Assembly (NCBI GenBank): GCA_963844115.1
Contig: CAWJNN010000002.1
Location: 33,520-97,519, forward strand
Length of the DNA: 64,000 nt
Origin: CS4-C045 sp963844115
GTDB lineage: Bacteria; Planctomycetota; Planctomycetia; Pirellulales; UBA7805
Direction: 5' to 3'
Shown: positions 18,410-27,300 of the stretch, piece after piece
Layout of the letters: every line of letters begins with the position of its first letter
How positions within the stretch are numbered: the first letter of the stretch is position 1
The notes under the pieces: model-generated
Databases searched by the model: none
Seen by the model: the letters and a program-made list of their open reading frames with translations, nothing else
What the model was told of the DNA's origin: nothing
Translations under genes and position numbers: made by a program

Positions 18410-19477
18410 ATGAAATACTTGCTGGTCGTCGGCGCGATCGCCTTGACGATTGTCTGTTGGGGCATCTACGGCCCGGTCTTGCATTGGGGTCAGGAGGCGA
18501 TGAACGGCGGCCAGCTGCTGCCGTTCTTGTTTGTGGGAGTCGCTTATTTCTTGATCGGCGTTGCAGTTCCCGTCGCGTTGCTGAATGCTTACGGCGAAAA
18601 GGGTCAGTGGACGACGGGCGGCACATTCTGGAGCTTGTTGGCCGGTGCCGCGGGGGCGATCGGGCGCTGGGCATCATTGTCGCCTTCGGGTACTCGGGGC
18701 AGCCCATCTACGTCATGCCCTTGGTGTTTGGTGGTGCCCCCATCGTCAATTCGTTTTTGACCGTCTATATGGGCCGGGCGATGAAGAGTATCGGGCCCGT
18801 TTTCCTGGCCGGCTTGATTATGGTCCTCATCGGCTCAGTCACGGTATTGATTTCCAAGCCCGAAGCCGCGGCGGCGGCGGCGCATGGCACGCCAGAGGGT
18901 CCAACCTTTCAACAGTGGGTTTGGATCTTCGCGGCGGTTGCCACGACGATCATTTTCTGGGGTATGTATGGTCCTGTCTTGCACAAGGGCCAGGTAAAGA
19001 TGGGTGGCAGCCGGTTGCGACCCCTGATTTGCGTCGGTTTGGCCTACTTTGCCATCGCAGTGGCCGTGCCGGCAATCATGCTGACCGCCCGCAATGAGTG
19101 GGGTGCGTTTACGGTGCCGGGCTCATTTTGGAGTTTGGCTGCGGGTGCTGCGGTGCGCTGGCGCGCTGGGCATCATTATGGCATTTAATTTTGGCGGCAA
19201 GCCCGTCTTTGTTATGCCGCTTGTGTTCGCAGGTGCACCTGTCGTTAACACGTTAACGACCATCACTGCGCGTTCGCAATTCGGGCAGATCGGGCCGTTG
19301 TTCTATGCGGGTCTGATCATTGTCGCGGCGGGAGCTGCGATTGTGCTGGTCTTCGCCCCCAAGGGCGCCGCGCCTCCGGCGGAGGTGACCCATCCGCCGG
19401 ATCGGGAGTCGGAAGTAAAACCGGAAACTGAGAGAGTATCGGAAGCAGAGACCGGGGCCACGGAATCCGACGCGTAG
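18410..19477 (+). pseudogene. Internally duplicated multi-helix membrane protein (EamA-like), frameshifted at three points
   Basis: Two homologous halves are visible. Half 1 begins MKYLLVVGAIALTIVCWGIYGPVLHWGQ and half 2 begins IFAAVATTIIFWGMYGPVLHKGQ. Each half then runs through a FVGVAYFLIGVAVP / CVGLAYFAIAVAVP helix, FWSLLAGAAG / FWSLAAGAAG, GIIVAFGYSGQPIYVMPLVF / GIIMAFNFGGKPVFVMPLVF and GPVFLAGLIMVLIGSVTVL / GPLFYAGLIIVAAGAAIVL. As read, the frame breaks in the GAAGAxGALGI segment of both halves: one missing G at about 18665, two missing at about 19148 and 19156. Restored length is about 355 residues with ten or so helices. The plan resembles small-metabolite exporters; the substrate is unknown. 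Confidence 0.7.
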
Positions 19478-19522
19478 TCCGCCATCGCATTCACAGTCGG
19501 GTCGCCGACTGGGTCATTGCAA

Positions 19523-19867
19523 ATGACACCGAACGAAAAGATGCATCGTATCAACGACCTGCTCTCCCACGTCTGGGTCGTGCGGACATTTATCAAGCAT
19601 TCGGAAGAGGCCGAAGAGGATGAGGCCTTGTTCGCGATTCAGCGAAGGCTATACGACTTCATGTTGTCGCTGGGCGCGGCCTGGAAAGAAAGGGCCGCGG
19701 ACGCCTATCTGGCCCAGGCGAAAAAGAAACTTCATCGGCTGAAAAGCGCTGCGGCCGATTTTTCTCGAATCCAGCCCGAAGTGTCGACTCACACGAACTT
19801 CGAAATGGCAAGGAACTCGTTGGAAGTTGCCGTCTGCGATATCGAACAGCTGCTCGAAGCGGAATGA
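19523..19867 (+). CDS. Conserved hypothetical helical protein, 114 aa
   Basis: The ATG at 19523 gives MTPNEKMHRINDLLSHVWVVRTFIKHSEEAEED and an all-helical, charged protein with no signal peptide and no metal motif. A TTG six bases upstream is also possible. It follows the duplicated membrane protein by 45 bp in the same direction and may share its transcript. I do not recognise its function. Composition and codon choice match the neighbours, and a coding region is likely because there is no competing frame. Confidence 0.6.
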   Translation: MTPNEKMHRINDLLSHVWVVRTFIKHSEEAEEDEALFAIQRRLYDFMLSLGAAWKERAADAYLAQAKKKLHRLKSAAADFSRIQPEVSTHTNFEMARNSLEVAVCDIEQLLEAE

Positions 19868-19889
19868 CCCCCTTGGACTCCCGCCTTTA

Positions 19890-19961
19890 GCACGTGTTTT
19901 AAAACCCTCCCGAAGGGAGGGTGAAATATGCTTGCTTTCGACTTTTAAAACACGTTCTTAG
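19890..19961. mobile_element. MITE-like element, short derivative
   Basis: cacgtgttttaaaa (19891-19904) faces ttttaaaacacg (19943-19954), and the end cgttcttag matches the termini of the longer copies. A central hairpin ccctcccgaagggaggg fills the middle. Confidence 0.6.
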
Positions 19962-20015
19962 GCGGCTGGCGAATTCTTAACCACGGATCACACGGAAAGT
20001 CGGAACGTCGATTCA

Positions 20016-20154
20016 TTCTCGGAACGTGTTTGGAAATTACGAAAATCGTCCAGAGCGCTTGTACGATGGCCCTCCGAGGCCGTCGCGGAAGTCAGATTCA
20101 CGGCAATCGATGGCCTCGGAGGGGCATCGTACGAGTTTTCAAACACGTTCTTAG
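20016..20154 (-). mobile_element. MITE-like element, copy 2 (inverse of copy 1)
   Basis: The left end is tctcggaacgtgtttgg and the right end is aaacacgttcttag (20141-20154). The inner inverted repeat tacgatgnccctccgaggcc is shared with copy 1, and the asymmetric segment around aaaatcgtccag shows that it lies in the opposite orientation to 10054-10190. Confidence 0.7.
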
Positions 20155-20253
20155 ATCTGTGTTATCCGTGCTACTAACGTTCCAATTCTTGTCTTCTTGC
20201 GCAAATGTGTAGGACGGCGACCACCGCTCCGCGTCGGTGCCCGTAATCCGTCT

Positions 20254-20277
20254 GGACGGAATGGCATTCCGTCCTAC
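20254..20277. repeat. Palindrome ggacggaatggcattccgtc
   Basis: A hairpin of the same family as 9805-9852, downstream of MITE-like copy 2 just as the other lies upstream of copy 1. The pair forms a composite found twice in inverse orientation. Confidence 0.75.
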
Positions 20278-20352
20278 TTTGGTTGCGGCCGTCGGCCGCG
20301 CTGGGCTATCTGTGGTCCATACACATCGTCGGTTTGTCTTCGATTGGACGCT

Positions 20353-20375
20353 CGGCCGCCTAAAGGCGGAACTAC
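20353..20375. repeat. Second copy of GGCGG-core element
   Basis: These 23 bp are identical to 4201-4223 (core gccgcctaaaggcgg followed by aactac). Confidence 0.85.
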
Positions 20376-20404
20376 GAGCGCGGCGGAACCATGGGCGCCG
20401 GAAC

Positions 20405-21085
20405 CTACGTACCCCGGACCAGGCCGAACCATTCGATCTGCTGCCGGGGACAGAATTGCCAGTTGTGGCGCTGGCAGTACGGTTCCAGCCACGTGCTGGT
20501 CCGCTGGAGTGTCGCCGCATCGACCCCTTGCGGCATCAACAGGATGCAGTCTGTTCGTGCGTCCGGGAATTGAACGAGATAAGAATGGATCTCGTCGCAG
20601 TCCTCCGGACGGTCCACGACAAACTTGAGTTGATAATCGTATTCGTTCATCAGGCGACGCATGACGTCGGGCTGGTGGCGCGTGCGGTCGTGACGGCGGC
20701 TCCAGGGATCGTCGCGTTCGGGAGTCGAGTTCGACAACTTCGGACTGATCGACATCAAGTCACACGCGACGGGCAAGTACAGCGTCCCGGCAGTTTCTAC
20801 CGTGATGTGTCGTCCCAGACGTCGAACCTGATCGCACAGCGGGATGATCTCGGCCTGCAGCATCGGTTCACCGCCCGTCACGACGATGTGGTCGGTATCC
20901 CACTCGACAATCTGGGCCACGATCGCGTCGACCGACATGTCGCGACCTTCTGGTGTCCAGGAAGTGTACGGTGTGTCGCAGAACCAACAGCGCAAATTAC
21001 ACCCGCTGGCCCGAACGAATACGCTGCGCGTGCCGCTCAACCGACCCTCGCCTTGAACGGAATTGTAGATTTCAGCGACTCTCAT
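20405..21085 (-). CDS. queE: 7-carboxy-7-deazaguanine synthase
   Basis: This 226-residue radical-SAM enzyme turns 6-carboxytetrahydropterin into 7-carboxy-7-deazaguanine, the second dedicated step toward preQ0. The iron-sulfur ligands are C29, C33 and C36 in CNLRCWFC. EIYNSVQGEG at the start and VVTGGEPMLQ are QueE signatures. The start overlaps the queC stop by one base (TGATG), so the two are translationally coupled. QueD is not in the window. The C-terminal part after MSISPKLSNS is intact, with LKFVVDRPED and ILLMPQG. Confidence 0.95.
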   Translation of the reverse strand: MRVAEIYNSVQGEGRLSGTRSVFVRASGCNLRCWFCDTPYTSWTPEGRDMSVDAIVAQIVEWDTDHIVVTGGEPMLQAEIIPLCDQVRRLGRHITVETAGTLYLPVACDLMSISPKLSNSTPERDDPWSRRHDRTRHQPDVMRRLMNEYDYQLKFVVDRPEDCDEIHSYLVQFPDARTDCILLMPQGVDAATLQRTSTWLEPYCQRHNWQFCPRQQIEWFGLVRGT

Positions 21086-21777
21086 CAGGACGTCTGGTAG
21101 GGTAAGGGATCAACGAGTCCGGCATCGGAAAATCCTTTTAATCGCAACTGACAGGCGTCACAGCGCCCGCAACTGGTACCCGCCACGTCCGGGTCATAAC
21201 AGCTGTGGGTCAGATAATACGGAACTCCCAATTCTGTGCCGCGCCGTATGATCTCGGCTTTGGTCCAATGGATCAATGGCGTATGGATGGAGAAGTCGAG
21301 TGTTCCTTCGACGCCCGCTTTCGTGGCAAGTCGGGCCAGCTGTTGGAAGCTTTCAATAAATTCAGGTCGGCAATCGGGGTATCCGCTGTAGTCGACGGCG
21401 TTCACACCGATGAAAATGTCCGCGGCTTCGTGGACTTCTGCCATTCCCAACGCTAGCGAAAGAAAGATCGTGTTGCGGGCCGGGACGTACGTTACGGGAA
21501 TATCCTGCTCCATTTCGCACTGTTCACGATCCTTGGGAACGGCGATGTCACCGGTCAGTGCACTCCCGCCGAACTGGTCGAGGTCAATGTTCACGGTGGC
21601 GTGCTTACGCACCCCGAGCGCTTCGGCGACTCGCGCTGCGGCAACGAGTTCAAAGCGGTGCCGCTGGCCGTAATCGACGGATAGTGCGTACAGTTCAAAG
21701 CCTCGTTCCCGAGCGATGGCCGCCGTCGTTGCCGAATCGAGGCCGCCAGAAAGCAGTACGACTGCGGGTTTGGACAT
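21085..21777 (-). CDS. queC: 7-cyano-7-deazaguanine (preQ0) synthase
   Basis: This 230-residue ATP-dependent enzyme converts the QueE product to preQ0 with ammonia. The PP-loop VVLLSGGLDSATT is at residues 6-18. The C-terminal zinc cysteines appear as SCYDPDVAGTSCGRCDACQ. YVPARNTIFLSLALG and GVNAVDYSGYPDCRPEF are other family blocks. The start at 21777 (MSKPAVVLLSGG) was chosen because upstream frame-open sequence is repeat-derived. It forms a coupled pair with queE and diverges from queF with a hairpin between them. Confidence 0.95.
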   Translation of the reverse strand: MSKPAVVLLSGGLDSATTAAIARERGFELYALSVDYGQRHRFELVAAARVAEALGVRKHATVNIDLDQFGGSALTGDIAVPKDREQCEMEQDIPVTYVPARNTIFLSLALGMAEVHEAADIFIGVNAVDYSGYPDCRPEFIESFQQLARLATKAGVEGTLDFSIHTPLIHWTKAEIIRRGTELGVPYYLTHSCYDPDVAGTSCGRCDACQLRLKGFSDAGLVDPLPYQTS

Positions 21778-21859
21778 GGCTGATGACCGGTTGGTAGTTT
21801 CGCTTTTCGTCTCATCGTGGCACAATGTCGGTTTTATGAAAAGGCGGTAGTGGACACTT

Positions 21860-21895
21860 AGACTTCCGAAGTTTGTTATCAAACTTCGGAAGTCT
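21860..21895. repeat. Perfect 15-bp hairpin between queC and queF
   Basis: agacttccgaagttt (21860-21874) is followed by loop gttatc and the exact complement (21881-21895). It lies 23 bp upstream of the queF start, so it would sit in the queF leader RNA or act as an operator for the divergent pair. Confidence 0.9.
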
Positions 21896-21918
21896 GATCC
21901 TATCCTGGAGCGACTCAC

Positions 21919-22314
21919 GTGGCAGAGCAGCAGTTTCGCGACATTCTGGAAACGTTTGAAAATCAGAATCCACAACGGGATTATACGATTGAGATTGTAT
22001 GCCCGGAATTCACTTCGGTCTGCCCAAAGACAGGACAGCCGGATTTCGGAATATTGACGTTTACCTATATCCCGGACCAGCGGTGCGTCGAGCTGAAGAG
22101 CTTGAAGGTGTACCTGCAGCAGTTCAGGAACGAAGGGATATTTTACGAGAACGTCACCAATCGGATCGTGGACGACCTGGTCGCGGTATTGCAGCCGCGC
22201 ACTCTCCAATTGGTCGCGGCCTTCACTCCTCGCGGCGGGATATCGACGAACGTAGTCGTAACCTATCCAGACGCCCAAGGGACGGAACGTAGAGAGCAGA
22301 CGAGTAAACCATAA
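21919..22314 (+). CDS. queF: NADPH-dependent preQ0 reductase
   Basis: QueF reduces the nitrile of preQ0 to preQ1, the base inserted into tRNA on the way to queuosine. This is the short unimodular form, 131 residues. The catalytic cysteine is C35 in FTSVCPKTGQPDFG, and the NADPH motif is ELKSLKVYLQQFRNEG. The start is GTG at 21919. A ggag-type ribosome site lies just upstream (ctggagcgactcac). A later FTPRGGISTNV block is typical. With queE and queC it covers three of the four preQ1 steps. Confidence 0.95.
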   Translation: MAEQQFRDILETFENQNPQRDYTIEIVCPEFTSVCPKTGQPDFGILTFTYIPDQRCVELKSLKVYLQQFRNEGIFYENVTNRIVDDLVAVLQPRTLQLVAAFTPRGGISTNVVVTYPDAQGTERREQTSKP

Positions 22315-22437
22315 TCCCCAATCCGCAATCCGAAATCCGCAATCCGCAATCCCCAATCTCGCAATCCCCAATCCGCAATCCCCAATCCGCAATCCCCAAT
22401 CCGAAATCCGCAATCCGCAATCCGCAATCCGAAATCC
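22314..22437 (+). repeat. Heptad array (aatccNc)n between queF and deaminase
   Basis: About 18 heptads of the aatccgc, aatcccc or aatccga type fill the gap between the convergent stops of queF and the deaminase almost exactly. It is the reverse-complement orientation of the ggattgN family. Confidence 0.92.
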
Positions 22438-22443
22438 CACCGC

Positions 22444-22914
22444 TCAATACGACTGCCGGTTGTCGTTCTCCAGCCATTCGCGGAATAACTCGCGGCATTG
22501 TTCGGCCATCAGACCTGGCACGAGTTTTACGTCGCTACCGCCGATCGAGACCATCTGTTCGGACGAAACGTTCAATTCATTGAACCCGGCCTGTTCGGCG
22601 TCTGCGATCGACGCGCCGAAATAGACCGTTTCCACTCGACCCCAATGCAGGGCCGCCATGCACATGGGACACGGTTCGCAGGTTGTGGCGGCGACCGATC
22701 CGGTCAGCAGGATTTCGCCCGTTGAGCGGCAGGCGGAACGCAACGCGTTCACTTCTGCATGCGCGGTAATGTCGGTGGTACTCCAGACGGTATTGTGTTC
22801 CACCGACAGCACGTCGCCATCTCGCGCTATCGCACAACCAAACGGCGTTTGCCCGCTGTTAACACCCCGACGGGCCGCTTCGATGGCCATCTGCATTAGT
22901 AGTTCGGGTTCCAT
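22444..22914 (-). CDS. Nucleoside/guanine deaminase of the CMP/dCMP deaminase superfamily
   Basis: This 156-residue zinc hydrolase has AHAEVNALR with H52 and E54, and CEPCPMCM with zinc cysteines C82 and C85. TPFGCAIARDGDVL near residues 23-36 is the typical strand before the active site. The layout matches guanine deaminase and tRNA adenosine deaminase TadA. The short C-terminus and the FGASIADAEQAGFNEL region favour a guanine or generic nucleoside deaminase over TadA, but that is a judgement by eye. The start at 22914 (MEPELLMQMAIEAARRG) has GGTTC before it and begins the conserved fold. Confidence 0.85.
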   Translation of the reverse strand: MEPELLMQMAIEAARRGVNSGQTPFGCAIARDGDVLSVEHNTVWSTTDITAHAEVNALRSACRSTGEILLTGSVAATTCEPCPMCMAALHWGRVETVYFGASIADAEQAGFNELNVSSEQMVSIGGSDVKLVPGLMAEQCRELFREWLENDNRQSY

Positions 22915-23036
22915 CGGGGAGTTTTCCTGGGTCCTGACGTATACCGTGCTCAATCATACTCCATCCGAAATGCTGCATAACACCCCTTGCAGTTGGTTAT
23001 ACGCGGTCCGAGAATGCCGGAGGACGGTTCGACATC

Positions 23037-23097
23037 GAACGGAACTTGTTCCGTTTACTTCCTGAGGGCGAGGGAACCAACAGAACAAGTTCCGTTC
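23037..23097. repeat. Inverted repeat, 15-bp arms with 31-nt loop
   Basis: gaacggaacttgttc (23037-23051) is perfectly inverted at 23083-23097. It lies in the gap between the deaminase and the next gene. A fragment of the same sequence (ggaacaagttcc) recurs near 62699-62710. Confidence 0.85.
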
Positions 23098-23142
23098 TAC
23101 GACAGACCACACGATTCATCTACCAAGGACGACGGTAAAAAT

Positions 23143-24156
23143 ATGGCAGATCAACCCAACGTCATCTTGTCCGGTTTCGCTGACGAAGCCGCCAATCATA
23201 AGACAGCCGTCGAACAATTCGCCGCTTTTGCCGCCGTGGGTCTTCAATATTACAGCATCCGCTTCATGGATGCCGGCAACGGCATCAAAAACGTGATGAA
23301 GCTGACGACGACGGAGATCCGGAAGGTTCGGCATTTGGAAGCTGAATACGGGCTGAATGTTTCCTCGCTGGGTTCGCCGATTGGCAAGGTCAAACTGCAG
23401 GACGTCGACGATGGGACAGAGAACGAATACGTTCCGTTCGCGAAGTATCTTGAGGGCGACGTCAAGAAGGCATGTGACCTGGCGCATGCGTTCGAAACGA
23501 AGTTGATTCGCGGGTTTTCGTTTTACCATCCGAAGGGCGAGGATCCGCGCGACTATATTCCCCAGGCTGTCGATCAACTGGGCCAGATCGCCGAGGTCTG
23601 CCATCGGAGCGATTTGACGTACGGGCTGGAAGTCGAAGCCAACCTGATCGGCCAGACGGGACAGATCCTGGCCGAGATCCACCGCCAGGTTAATCATCCG
23701 GCGTTGATGTTGATCTTTGACGGAGCGAACATTGTCACGCAAGGTTACTCGACCGATGACGTTTTCCAGCAATATTGCGCCATGAAACCCGGTCTCGGCT
23801 GGATGCACGCTAAGGATTACCGACTTCCCGCGACGTCGCAGCGGAGTGACCACGTCGACGAGGAGGCATTGAAGCATTTCGTCCCGGCCGACCAAGGCGA
23901 CAGCGGACATGAACTGGTGTTTCGCGATTTTGGTGAGCTGATTCCGTCGCTGGAAAAGCGTCTGCAGCGACGTGGCATCCCTGGGGTGTTCGTGGACCTG
24001 GAACCGCACCTGAAGGGAGGCGGGCAGTTCGGCGGGTTCAGCGGCCCCGACGGGCTAGGTGTCGCACTGCGTGGCCTACGGCGCGTGCTCGATTACGCCG
24101 GAATCGGATATCACCTGCGAGATCTAGAAGACGTGCGGGCCGCTCGTCGTTTTTAG
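23143..24156 (+). CDS. Sugar phosphate isomerase/epimerase-like TIM-barrel protein
   Basis: The ATG at 23143 (MADQPNVILSGFADEAANHK) gives 337 residues of the xylose-isomerase-like TIM-barrel superfamily. Supporting blocks are SSLGSPIGKVKL, GFSFYHPKG, LEVEANLIG (first metal acid), LIFDGANIV (metal acid) and GWMHAKDY (metal histidine), then a long C-terminal extension containing VFVDLEPHL. Such proteins isomerise or epimerise ketoses or inositol derivatives in the cytoplasm; the substrate is unknown. Planctomycetes carry many paralogues, and a second one is near 60 kb. No operon partner is evident. Confidence 0.8.
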   Translation: MADQPNVILSGFADEAANHKTAVEQFAAFAAVGLQYYSIRFMDAGNGIKNVMKLTTTEIRKVRHLEAEYGLNVSSLGSPIGKVKLQDVDDGTENEYVPFAKYLEGDVKKACDLAHAFETKLIRGFSFYHPKGEDPRDYIPQAVDQLGQIAEVCHRSDLTYGLEVEANLIGQTGQILAEIHRQVNHPALMLIFDGANIVTQGYSTDDVFQQYCAMKPGLGWMHAKDYRLPATSQRSDHVDEEALKHFVPADQGDSGHELVFRDFGELIPSLEKRLQRRGIPGVFVDLEPHLKGGGQFGGFSGPDGLGVALRGLRRVLDYAGIGYHLRDLEDVRAARRF

Positions 24157-24376
24157 CACGCCCTGGTGCGCTGCCTGCGGTGCGAGGACCAGCCACTATC
24201 GCGATGCGTAGGCGATGACCAAAACGGATTCCGTCGCTTACGCATCGGGTTGCGGTTTACCCGGTTCAGGACACGCTGACGGACGAATCGAGTAAGACCC
24301 TGCTCAGGCGGCAGATCGGTTGCGACGCCGCTTCTGACGGCGGCGTCCGCGTCGGTATCGAAGTCTTCGTTCGAAC

Positions 24377-27300
24377 CTATTCCGCTTCAGGCCCATCGAC
24401 CGGCGCCGGCTCGTCGGTCTTCACCTCAGAACGCAGATCGAGCTTCGGACGCGCCTTTTCACTTGTGCCGGTGTCATGGAAATATCGCCTGCCGCGACTC
24501 CAGATCAGCATCGCCTGGACCAGCCACAACATGGCGGCGATGATGCCGATTAACGCGCCGAACATACCGACGTTCGATTTGCCATACGAAATATTCAGGA
24601 TTAACAATCCCATGGTCAGAGAGAGTGCAGCAACCAGTAACTTTCCGATGGTTTTGGTTGCCAGACGTGATTTATGGTTCGTTTCGATTGCGAGCCGGGC
24701 CGACATGTTGGCTAGATCTCGCATGGCGTCAATATCGGTCTGCTGTTCGGGTGCGGAACGCCGTGGCCGTGGCCGCACTTCGCCGGTCTGGTCGTCGCGC
24801 CGCGACTCTTGTTTCTTCGCGGGCGGTTCTTCTTCGGTCTGGGAACTTGAACTGGCCGTGTTACCACCGACACGTTTCAAGAGACGCGCTACGTAGGCAT
24901 CGACGTCGCTCGCGTCGCTGTCGTGTTCATTCTCAGATTCGGTCGTTTTAAACGTGGGTGATGGATCGGACTGGGTCTTCGCTCGTTGATCAGCATTCGT
25001 TACGTGATCAGCACTCGTCTGTTGATTCGCATCCTCATAGGTCGGCGTGGTGACCGGGTGGTTTGCCTCATCAACGGGAATTCCAGCTTCCGCAATCCAA
25101 TCCTCTGATTCCGTGCCGCTCTCTTGCGACGACGTATCGGCGGCGTCGCTCGATTGCTGCAGCTGTTCGAACTGGCTGCAACGCTGCTCCAAGTCCTGAC
25201 GTTGCCGGTCGATCTCGACTTGCTGTGCTTCCAGTTCTCCCAGCAGTGTGGCGCAGCGGGACTCGAACTCTTTCTGTGCTTTTTCCAGTGCGCTCGACTG
25301 TTCGTCGTGTGCCGCCTTTTCTTCTTCCAACTGCTGGATCTGCCACTCGATCTGCTGGTAGCCTTCGCGGGCCTCGTTGAATTCGCGACGCTCTTGTTCC
25401 AGCGCCGCGCGCTGTTGGTCCAGCTGTTGCCGGGCGACCTCGATTTCCTGCTGCAGGCGTTCCCGTTCGGACGCCACCTGTTCTGCTGCCGCGGCATCTG
25501 CCTGGCTGGAGTCTGCACTACATTCGACACGCTGTGCGAGTTGCGTTTCGAAGTGCGATTGTTGAGCTTGGAGCTGCGATTCGGCGGCGGCGAGTTTTTC
25601 TTGCAGCTGGGCGACCGTTCCGTCTTTCGCCTGAAGCCGTTGCTCCCACTCGGCACGACGAGCCTCTAGTTCAGTTCGCTCCTGATCCAGCTTGTCGCGG
25701 GCCGCCGTCATCTCGTCTCGCATGACATCGCTGCGCATCTGCTCTTCGGCGGCCAGCTCTTCCTCGCGGATACGAAGATTCCGGATCTCCCGTTGTTCGC
25801 ATGCCAATTCGGTGCGGTGGGCGTCCAGCGCTTCACGTTCGGCTTCAAGCTGCTGGCGATGAGTGTTCAGTGCCTCGCATTCGGCGGCCAGGTTCTCCTG
25901 GCGATCATTCAGAGCGCTGCCTTCCGCTTGCAAGGCGGACCGCTGTTCGGCGATGCGTACCCATTCGGTCTCGATCGCGCTGGCTGCCTCGGTCCATTGG
26001 TCGTATTCGGGCGCACGGGTAGCTTCCCATTCCTTCTGAATCGCCTCGAAGTCTTTTTTCGAACGTTCCAGCTGGCGTCGGGCGGCAGCGATGTCTCGTT
26101 GCGCCCCTTCGATGTAGGTGCGCTCGTCGGTTGCGATTCGATCGTGCTGAATTCTCAGTTCGTCCAGCGCTTTCCGTTCGGCATCCAAATCCCGTTGTTG
26201 TTGCTCTAGCGATTCCCGTTCAACGGCCAGCTCAGCCTGTGCCCGGCACAGCAGCTCGATCTCTTCCGTATTGGAGGCGTGCGACGATTGTTGAGCGGCC
26301 CGTTCGGATTCGAGCTCGTAGCGCGTCGTCTCCAATTCGAGCCGCGCGTCGGCTAACTGCTGGAATGCGTCTTTCGCCGAACCGAAATCACTCTGCTGTT
26401 CTTCCAGCTGGCGAAGATCCTCCGCCAGTTGTCGCTGCTGAACTTCAAATTGCTGAGATTGTTTCTTAATGGCGGCATCTTGCTCGTCCAGTTGCTCGGC
26501 GCGAACATTCAGCTGACGCTGGGCTTCCGCCTGCTCGTCCTGCCATTTTTGCTGTTCCGATGCCAACTTATCGTCGGACGCATGCAGTTGTTGTCGGACA
26601 GCTTCTAGTTCTTGTTGAGCGACGGCTAACTCGGCCTGCTGTTGTTCAACGTCATAGAGTGCGGCCTGGCTTTGATCAAGCTGTTCAGCTTGTGCGGCCA
26701 GGCGAGCTTCCAGCTGGTCCAATCGGTTACTTTTGCCAAGCAACTCTTTCTGAGCGTCCGCCAGGTGTGCCTCAAGCGCCTCAAGGCGGCTGGCCTTCTG
26801 TGCTAACTGCGCTAACGCGTCTTTCACCGAGCCGAATTTATTCTGCTGTTGTTCCAGCCGGCGACGTTCCTCTGCCAGTTGTCGCTGCTGATCCTCGAAG
26901 TGCTGCCGTTGTTTCTCGATGGCGGCATCTTGTTCGTCCAGTTGCGCGGCGCAAATCCAGCTGGTCCTCGGCTTCCGCCTGTGCGTGTTGCCATCGCTGT
27001 TGTTCCGATGCCAACTTCTCGCGCGACGCTTGTAGCTGTTGCCGGACGGCTTCTAGTTGTTGTTGAGCGACCTTTAGCTCGGCCTGCTGTTGCTCAACGT
27101 TTTGAAGTGCGGCCTGGTGTTGGTCGAGCTGTTCGGTCTGTGCGGCCAGGCGAGCTTCCAGCTGATCCAATTCGTTACTTTTGCCAAGCAACTCTTTCTG
27201 AGCGTCGGCCAGGTGTGCCTCGAGCGTCTCAAGGCGGCTGGCCCTCTGTGCTAACTGGGCTTCGGTGTCCGCATACTCTTGTTGCTGTTGGGCGTCTCTG

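Larger units (their letters stand above)
19868..20404. other. Gene-free region built from repeats
   Basis: No gene is seen in these 537 bp. It contains two MITE-like elements (19890-19961 and 20016-20154), an inverse relative of the 9805 palindrome (20254-20277) and a second copy of the GGCGG-core element (20353-20375). Together these mirror the region before the CYTH gene. Confidence 0.7.

Noticed and set aside
21860..21895. preQ1 riboswitch for queF
   Set aside because: A simple perfect hairpin is seen, without the A-rich tail and pseudoknot pattern of known preQ1 classes.
21778..22440. N-terminal extension of queC
   Set aside because: It covers the antisense of queF and a heptad array; QueC homologues begin at the PP-loop as annotated.
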